NCBI GenBank assembly: GCA_914767715.1
Contig: OU612068.1
Span: forward strand, 26,970,001-27,034,000
Length of the DNA stretch: 64,000 nucleotides
Reading direction: 5' to 3'
From: Membranipora membranacea
Taxonomy: Eukaryota > Bryozoa > Gymnolaemata > Cheilostomatida > Membraniporidae
Numbering within the stretch: the first letter of the stretch is position 1; each line of letters opens with the position of its first letter. The position numbers and the translations under genes are program-made. Shown here piece by piece: positions 57,805 to 64,000 of the stretch. The notes under the pieces were generated by a model. That model saw only the letters and a program-made list of their open reading frames with translations. It was not told the DNA's origin and searched no databases.

Positions 57805-58509
57805 TTCTATAGCTACAATATGATTGGTAGGTTGGGGTAGGTTGTAAGAAAATGTGCATAAATTTTAGGAATAGTTATAATGACTCCTCAAATAATACAG
57901 TGCTATCCCTTAACCTTCAATTTAACTTATGTCACTAGATTTGGTGGGTATGAAGAAGTGGTTAGCCTAATTTAAGTGTATATGTTATCAGTTGTAAGAC
58001 CTACTTACAGCTGACAACATTGATGGTCAAGTCTTCAATCAATCCTTTCTCAACTTAGCCGGTCAAAAAAGGATAGACAGGAGGTTGATGACTGAATAAG
58101 AATAAGAATAAAAATGAACACTCCACAGACAACAGGCAATGTGAAAAAAATTGGTGTTGTTTGAAGTAGAAAAAGACCCTAACTGTGATGGTGAGATTTC
58201 CTTCTGACAGAAGATGATGCAGAACTGGTAGTTATATCAAACTACTTTGGTTGTTGTTCAGACCCCCGGTGGGGCCTAAGCCCCTGAGCAGTCAGGACAG
58301 GTAATTTATCCTGTACCCAACAGTGATGTTTATGGACGGTTGGTTTGGGTTGAGGTAAGTGTTGTTGCTTCAGTCTTGGTGGTAGATATCAATTCAGCAG
58401 GAGATACTAGGTTATACAATGAAAAGTTAATCTTTTCTTTCAGAGCAGCAAATTTTGCAGCTTGCCGCCATGAAACCGGAAACACATAGATAGGGCCTTT
58501 TGTAACTCC
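57805..58509 (-). promoter_or_regulatory. LINE 5' UTR / internal promoter region
   Basis: Between ORF1 and the right terminal repeat, with no ORF of interest. It includes a T/G-rich core and the motif 'CCTATCTATGTGTTTCCGG'-like start near 58495 on the minus strand. Promoter elements are assumed from LINE biology and not seen as defined motifs. Confidence 0.35.
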
Positions 58510-59394
58510 GACTGTGGGCATCTAGGGAGCGTGGCAGGGCTGCAGGGGGCCTGTGGTCACACTTTAGGTAGCTGAGTTAATAACTAAAAAAAATCATACC
58601 AGTACAGTAACTCAGTAAGTAACAGTACTCAGTACAAAATTAAACATGTATCACACCAACCATACTGGACTCTGACCAGGAAGGTGTTAAAATTGACACA
58701 AAAATCATGGGTAAATGAGGAAGACCACAAGGGACCTGACACAAACCTAAAGTGTGATTTGTCATGGCCTTATCAAAGCAAGGAGTTGTTGATTGGCACT
58801 GCAGGAAATTGATGAATGGGTGACACTATCCGTGCTGATACTGAACGAGGAAGATGCACACCTAACGTTCTCTCTATTATACATGTAATTATCTTTATAG
58901 TGGGAGCACAGGCTACTGCTAAGTGAGGATAACTTCTCATTGTCAGTCATGTTGACTCGCTGACAATTCTTGATGCCACATAAATTTTTGTGTTGACATA
59001 TCACATATAAATGTTGGTATAACATAAATGAGAGAAGACAACTAGCAAGTGGGATACATGAATCAACAAAAATAGAAATCTTGGCATAGCAAACATGAAT
59101 ATTGATGTGACATGCATGAATTTCAACATATCACACACAAATTATTACATGTCATGTATGAAAGGTGGCATATCATGGATGAATGTTGGAATAGCATGCA
59201 TGAATGTCAGCATATCACATATGAATGTTGATGCAACACACATTAGAATTGGCATATAACATGGAAAAATGGGCATAAATATATAAATTATGACATGCAA
59301 CATATAAAAGTTGGTATGCCATGTATAAAACTTGGCATATCACATATGCAATGCTCTAATTGACATGACAAATTTTTACAAAGGGCTCCCCATA
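58510..59394 (-). repeat. Right terminal inverted repeat of the transposon
   Basis: Reverse complement of 32518-33438. It ends GGGCTCCCCATA at 59394. The high similarity of the two repeats over nearly 0.9 kb argues that the insertion is not ancient. Confidence 0.88.
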
Positions 59395-59400
59395 TCTTTG
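59395..59400. repeat. Target-site duplication, right
   Basis: TCTTTG immediately outside the ATA terminus. It is identical to the empty site seen in the left arm once strands are aligned. Confidence 0.87.
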
Positions 59401-59531
59401 AGCTCTTTTGCTATGAGGTCCGACATGCGAGAGGCATCAGTTGGTCGTCCAGTAATCTTTATGTTCTGTTGTATAGGTATTATTTCCAAATTTACATGGA
59501 GCAACTTAGCTTCTTCTCTCAGGAGAGTGAT
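59395..59531 (-). pseudogene. Gene 2 WWE-start exon, 5' part, beyond the transposon
   Basis: First 137 nt of the exon equivalent to 16789-17040, with its acceptor (CCTTTAG) conserved at 59532-59538. It includes the target duplication TCTTTG (+ strand, 59395-59400). The 'IKITGRPTDASRMSDLIAKE' reading frame is still open up to the insertion. Confidence 0.87.
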
Positions 59532-60035
59532 CTAAAGGTTAACAAACCCTCATCAATACAAATACAGCAAGAACGGCTTTTTTCTATATAATTGAAATCA
59601 AAGGATGGTTTTTGAAACTGCCCCTTTTATATTTGGGGAAAAAACCAGACTTATATCTTTGAAAATCAGTTTAGAGGGATTGAATTTGTTCTACTAAATG
59701 ATAGCGCATGGTGATACGCAAGCTTCCTACAGAGATATGTCATAGTGGACCATTCCTGTTTTCTGTAAGTTTGACATACAAAGCTTCCTAATAAACAACA
59801 TCTTACAACTTGCCACTACTGTCAGCTTAAATGACAACCAGGGTTTCAGACAAAGCAAGACTAGTTTTCAGTGTCAGGAAAGCTCAATAACAATGCATAA
59901 TTAATGAGAGAGAATAGGAGAAAATCTAAAGGAAACAGAGAGCCTTTTTTGTGCAATGTTATTTAAAATACCCCACTGAATAATTGTCAGTTTATGATCA
60001 AATTAAGAGAGCAGTTATACTACATTTTATGGCTT

Positions 60036-60100
60036 CGAACCCAAGACCTTCAACACTTGTGTGTTGAAGTCCGGCGCTCTAACCAACTAAGACAACCAGC
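60036..60100 (-). repeat. SINE remnant in the right arm
   Basis: Keeps part of a tRNA-like head (reverse complement of TTGGTTAGAGCGCCGG and GGTCTTGGGTTCGAA). The 5' bases of the head and the whole SINE body present at 15963-16200 are missing. Flanking bases match the left arm, so the simplest reading is a deletion in the right arm after duplication. Confidence 0.7.
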
Positions 60101-60347
60101 AGCTAGTTCCTTGAAAATTTACCAATGTTGTCCCTGTATGAATTAGCGCAATGTTGGTTTATACTTGGGCAAAAATGAACCAAAACGATCTACATTATGT
60201 TTCCCAACTTTCTTCTACACAATGAAGTGCCCAAGTTCCAAAAGGTTGCTTTGCTATATTGAGAGAGTTTCAAAACAATACCATTATTGTCCTTTTGATC
60301 TTAGTTACATCAATATGTTTGTTGTTGATGTTTTCAGCTCAACTCAC

Positions 60348-60586
60348 CCTGTCCTTGCCCAGTTTTTTTATGAGGCCCTTTTCACTATCATAGGAAGGCT
60401 TCTCTCTCCATTGAATGGTTACCATAGCCTTGGTAAGATTTTTCTCTAGCATTCTCTTGCACTCTGCAATATCGCACTTAGATACACCATAAATATCTAG
60501 TATGACAAGCCCTTGGTTGAAGATCTCCAATGCTGAAGATGTGTCTGCCGCACTACCACCTGAACGAGCTGCCCTACTTTGACCTC
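60348..60586 (-). pseudogene. Gene 2 linker exon
   Basis: 239-nt exon identical in length and phase to gene 1 15452-15690, with only a few substitutions (for example SKSD to SKCD and KDKP to REKP). Its conserved frame supports the coding call for both copies. It belongs to the inactivated gene 2. Confidence 0.85.
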
Positions 60587-61302
60587 CTGAAAACAGAATG
60601 AATAAGTAGTATTTAGTGAACCATCAATTCTTGAGATAAATAAAATGGATGATTGTAGTTTGTTTGCGAAATTGGCTATGTAAAAAAATGGAGCATCCAA
60701 AGCCAGAATTCCATTCAATATTATGATTCAGGCTTTGCTCAAAGTGTAAAACAACATCCACTGAAATAGATTCATGTATGAGGGGATTTCTATCTTTCTA
60801 TCTAGCTTCCTATCTAGAATTGTTGAATATTGATTGGTTCATGAAAGCTGCATCTGGCCACTTGTTATAACTTTTATAATGCAAGTTACCTGAATTAGAT
60901 GTTTTATACTTGGGCCTAACGTTCTATTCTGCGATGGGTACGACATGTCATAGCCATCCATATCTTGATAAGCATAAACGAATTTATCTTAGCATATATT
61001 GTGGTGGAACCGGATATTGGCATAAGGTTTCCAGACAGCAGGTGGCAAGGATTAGCAAGGGATAGAGACTCGGACTTTATCTGGATGCGCAGAGAGGAAA
61101 CTCATTAGAATACTCTGGAGATAGAGGAGAACTAGTAAAAGATATAAGATAGAGAACTTAGGAGACTAAACCACTTTACCAAGAATACATGTAACTTAAA
61201 TACACGACAGATATTAAATAGGGCGAAGAGGCAAGACATTAAAAAATTGTAGTCACATCTTTGATCTGGGATGCTCAAATTACCTTGAATTGCCAATCTC
61301 AC

Positions 61303-63477
61303 CTGTCAAAGCGTATCTGACAATGTTGACAGCGCCGGACACCCAACCAGACATTGTAGAGAAAATACTCTTTCCTTCATCTCTGAGAGTTGATTTCATA
61401 GCTGACTCAAAGTCCTGGACCATCTTGTCATCGTATATAACAATGTCGATCAGATGCAGGGTTGTGTTGGGATTCTGATTCAAGTATGAGCCAAATGCCT
61501 CAAGAATGCATTTGGACATTACACTAGGAGGTATCTTCAGAACTCCTGAAACAAGCAACAAGAATATTTGCGTTAGGAGCCAGTAAATGTACTATTGAGC
61601 AGGCAAACAGCAAATCACTGCAATGTCACCAAAATAGGTGTGATGCGAATTTGGACTATTGCCCGGTCTATATATTAAGTACGGCTTACTCTCCCTATAT
61701 ATGACTGCTTTGTTGACACATAAGATGCTATAGGTTTTACCTTGAACCTTCATTACGATGTGAAGGTAGCTGTGGTGTTTATATGATATACAGATAAGAT
61801 CAGGCAGCGCAAAAATAAAAAAAAAACCTGATATGCACAGCTTTTTAGAAAATGTGGTATATTGGCTGCAGAGGATCATTCTGAGAAATAAAAACTAAGA
61901 CCCATTAAAGTTGTAGATTCAAACACCTGTTCCTAAAGCTGGGAATGCAATAGAGGAAGCCTTCCTTCTGTCGCACTCAGCCAGGCATCAAGCAATAGCC
62001 TTTGTCCATTTTGGGACTGAGTTATTCAGTGATTTAGAGTCCAGATGAATGATATGCTTGGCATTCAGGTTTCCAGCAGCAGTTACCCAAATGCCTTGTT
62101 TAGAACGGGCTACAAATCATGTAAAAGAGTTATTGAGGGTACGACCAACAGAAATATTACAGCTAAGTCACTACATTCTGTTCCAATGTGTAAAGGATGA
62201 TATGATCAAAAGATTTTCACTCTTGCACTTAATAATATTATTCGGTCTACGCTTGCACCAAAAATTACAATTTCAAATTATGTGAAGAATGTACATTTAG
62301 GGCACAAAACTATCACTCAGGCATATTATATGGAGTAATATTGGTTACTTCAATCTGAGCAAACGTTTTGACCGAAGTAGCCAACACATAGTGGCTAATT
62401 AATATTTGTTTCATCAGAGGACCAGGCAAAGTATTTTGATGCAATAAAACAATAAATATATAGCAGCAAGTTTTCTGCTGACATATTTAATCGAGCACTT
62501 GGTTCTCCTAGTTACTTACTTCGAGATTGTTTTAGGACTTCCTCTCTCACTGTCGGTCCACCTTTTTCCAGTAGGGCTTTTGCAACCTGCCCTGAATACA
62601 AATGCAGGTACATTACAAGGGTGTAGAGTTATGTGATTATGTTTCTCGATATTGAGTAATTTTTTAAGAAGATTTTGTAATTTTAATTTGTAATTTTTAT
62701 TTCGTTCCTTTAATGAATAATTTGTAAGACTTAAAATTTGTAATATAATTTGTCAAGACATATTGGGAATATTGTGCATCAAGTCATGACAGGGGAAGGA
62801 TATTCAGAAGTTACACTCAAGTGATAGTTACACTGTGGTTTGGAGTGTAGTAAGTAAGTAGTTGATGTCCCTGTGAATCTGGTCGGCAAAAACTAAGTCA
62901 AGTACGGAGAGTAAAGAGAGCTTGTTTGCATCAAATAAGGATTGCTTGCATGTTAAATTGCAATCGTAACATTTCACTGGGAAATAATAATGATGGGAGC
63001 TAGCTCGTTTCCACTGCGAAAGATAAGAAAATATGAATCAGATACTTACAAAAGCAATAGCTGATTTCTAAAACCATCCGATCCTAGATTGGTTACCGTG
63101 AAACTTCATGCTGGTGAAACTTACCTAAGCATAGGACAGCCATATTTCTGAACTTCATTGGATGAAAGGTTTCGCAATTGATGTGTTAATATTGCTATGG
63201 GTTCTAGTCATCAACTAGGAGAGTTTCCATCCACTTTACCCCACCCCTCAATCACCCACTCCACCCATATTGCAGAGTACATAATTGAGAAATTAAGCAG
63301 TCCAATGTTAGTTTGGTTACTTACCTCCCATATTCAGCTTTTGATCTGTACTATTGACAATGACTTCAGAATCATTGTGTTCAGCCAAGCTTCCTTTCAC
63401 GACTCGCAAAACTGTATCCTTGACCATGACGTGTCCGGAAACATTCGCAGTTGACTTTCTCGTTAAATTCTCGTCAC
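61303..63477 (-). pseudogene. Gene 2 macro domain 3 exons with nonsense codon
   Basis: Exons 63325-63477, 62520-62591, 61927-62109 and 61303-61545 match gene 1 exons one to one. In exon 61927-62109 the gene 1 codons for IAGC read ATT-GCT-TGA-TGC, an in-frame stop at 61988-61990. Its donor has also changed from GTGATT to GTGTTT, which still begins GT. The phosphate-loop motif FPALGTG is otherwise kept. Upstream exons for macro 1 and 2 would lie past base 64000. Confidence 0.88.
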
Positions 63478-64000
63478 CTACAAAAATTTTGAAGGTTAGA
63501 ACCTGATGCACCATATCAAAATGTATGTTGATATGTAATCAGATTTTTGAAAACACTCATTTCAATTGACATTCAATTGATTAAATTTATTTGAAATTTC
63601 ATATGGGCACTTCTTGTGAGGGTCACACCATGAATGAATATGTCTATCTTATCTGAAGGTTCAATATCTACGGTTGTTAAAAAAATATGATAAATTGGAC
63701 ATATTTTCATTGCATGCAAGGAGCCAAAAACTTGTGGGAAAATCTTTTGGGATGTACCAACAGGCCTACAACTATTTAAAGACCTTTATTTACTTGAAAC
63801 CTAAAAAGATTAGAAAAATTAGTCTAAATGTTTCCAATCTCTACCTTGGCCAAGCAGAGCAATCTATAAAGCTTTGTTAAAAAACTTGACTGTAGTGAGA
63901 AGTAACACGATACCCACTGCTACTTTTGCATGGGGTTTTTTTTCAACCCTCAGACGCCGCATTTATAGCAAAATCCAGTCATAAAACCTGTCTGTTCTGG

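Larger units (their letters stand above)
53253..58509 (-). mobile_element. CR1/jockey-group LINE, two intact ORFs
   Basis: Full-length-looking non-LTR retrotransposon. Both ORFs are open (ORF1 56266-57804, ORF2 53553-56336). The 3' end is a short (TTACC)4 array at 53253-53272 (GGTAA on the coding strand) instead of poly-A, as in CR1/L2-type elements. The 5' end is bounded by the transposon TIR near 58510. Apart from ORF1's start, bases 57805-58509 would be 5' UTR. It lies inside the transposon, so it inserted later. No target duplication was found. Confidence 0.85.
32518..59394. mobile_element. 26.9-kb IS3EU-like DNA transposon carrying a HECT E3 ligase gene
   Basis: Seen directly: both ends begin TATGGGGAGCCCTTTGTAAA and continue as inverted repeats of about 0.9 kb. 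The insertion lies between TCTTAG (32512-32517) and TCTTTG (59395-59400), a 6-bp duplication with one mismatch. The duplicated PARP14-like locus has the uninterrupted site at 16920-16931. Contents: a spliced DDE transposase gene (+, 33943-38286), a convergent multi-exon HECT-type gene (-, 38941-51470), a nested LINE and several MITEs. Without the LINE (about 5.3 kb) and the larger MITEs it would be about 20 kb. From memory, TAY...RTA ends with 6-bp duplications and this integrase type fit the IS3EU superfamily; I could not check this. Polinton is unlikely: I see no DNA polymerase B or ATPase. Confidence 0.88.
30435..63477 (-). pseudogene. PARP14-like gene 2 (inverted copy), inactivated
   Basis: Copy of gene 1, 5' truncated by the window edge. 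Exons, in transcription order: 63325-63477, 62520-62591, 61927-62109, 61303-61545, 60348-60586, 59395-59531 joined across the transposon to 32397-32511, 32073-32223, 31638-31783, 30871-31054, 30435-30705. Exon lengths equal those of gene 1 except for the lesions. Lesions seen: TGA at 61988-61990 in macro domain 3 where gene 1 has a glycine codon; the 26.9-kb transposon within the WWE-start exon; and a 1-nt deletion at about 30470 that shifts the frame before the last catalytic strand. GT-AG sites are otherwise kept, so decay is recent. A truncated macro-domain product from further upstream cannot be excluded. Confidence 0.9.
28084..64000 (-). repeat. Right arm of large inverted duplication (interrupted)
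   Basis: Reverse complement of 12083-21220, interrupted by a 26,877-bp transposon at 32518-59394. Arm segments are 28084-32517 and 59395-64000. Similarity runs to the last base of the window, so the true outer limit lies beyond it. Visible differences from the left arm are substitutions, small indels, and loss of most of the SINE corresponding to 15963-16200. Confidence 0.92.

Noticed and set aside
32518-59394. Polinton/Maverick identity for the large transposon
   Set aside because: A 6-bp duplication and integrase fit, but there is no protein-primed DNA polymerase B, packaging ATPase, protease or capsid gene, and the ends are TAT...ATA rather than AG...TC-like.
1-64000. CRISPR arrays, bacterial operons or phage genes
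   Set aside because: No direct-repeat/spacer array, no ribosome-binding-site-led ORF clusters; introns and LINE/SINE/MITE content show an animal nuclear genome.

Overview
The window is nuclear DNA from an animal. Genes are broken by many GT-AG introns. Non-LTR retrotransposons, tRNA-derived SINEs and foldback MITE-like elements are common, and the main gene is a metazoan PARP14-type macro-domain ADP-ribosyltransferase. The repeat content suggests an invertebrate or basal chordate. I cannot name the species.

Layout: (1) 548-19019, + strand: the 3' part of a PARP14-like gene (gene 1). I resolve 25 phase-consistent exons coding 2134 residues: RRM-like repeats, a long middle region, three macro domains, WWE and the PARP catalytic domain. 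(2) 12083-21220 and 28084-64000 are the arms of a large inverted duplication around a 6.9-kb spacer. The right arm carries a second PARP14-like gene on the - strand (gene 2), tail to tail with gene 1. It is a pseudogene, with a nonsense codon in macro domain 3, a 1-nt deletion near the end of the catalytic domain, and a 26.9-kb insertion in the exon that starts the WWE domain. (3) The spacer (21221-28083) holds a pair of 471-bp direct repeats around a C-rich minisatellite, two foldback elements, and a third, SINE-broken PARP catalytic fragment. (4) The 26.9-kb insertion (32518-59394) is a DNA transposon: termini TAT...ATA, terminal inverted repeats of about 0.9 kb with subterminal repeats, a 6-bp target duplication with one mismatch, and an uninterrupted empty site in the left arm at 16920-16931. 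It encodes a two-exon DDE transposase with an N-terminal helix-turn-helix on the + strand, and carries a multi-exon HECT-type E3 ubiquitin ligase gene on the - strand. Nested in it are a CR1/jockey-group LINE with two intact ORFs (53253 to about 58509) and at least five small MITE-like elements.

Order of events, inferred: a PARP14-like locus was duplicated in inverted orientation; the large element then inserted in the right arm only; the LINE and MITEs inserted in the element. Gene 1 looks functional. Its active-site pattern (H-Y and apparently I at the third position) fits a mono-ADP-ribosyltransferase. The transposase and HECT genes converge inside one pair of terminal repeats, so the ligase gene looks like cargo of the transposon. 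That is the most unusual system here. All splice sites were called by eye.
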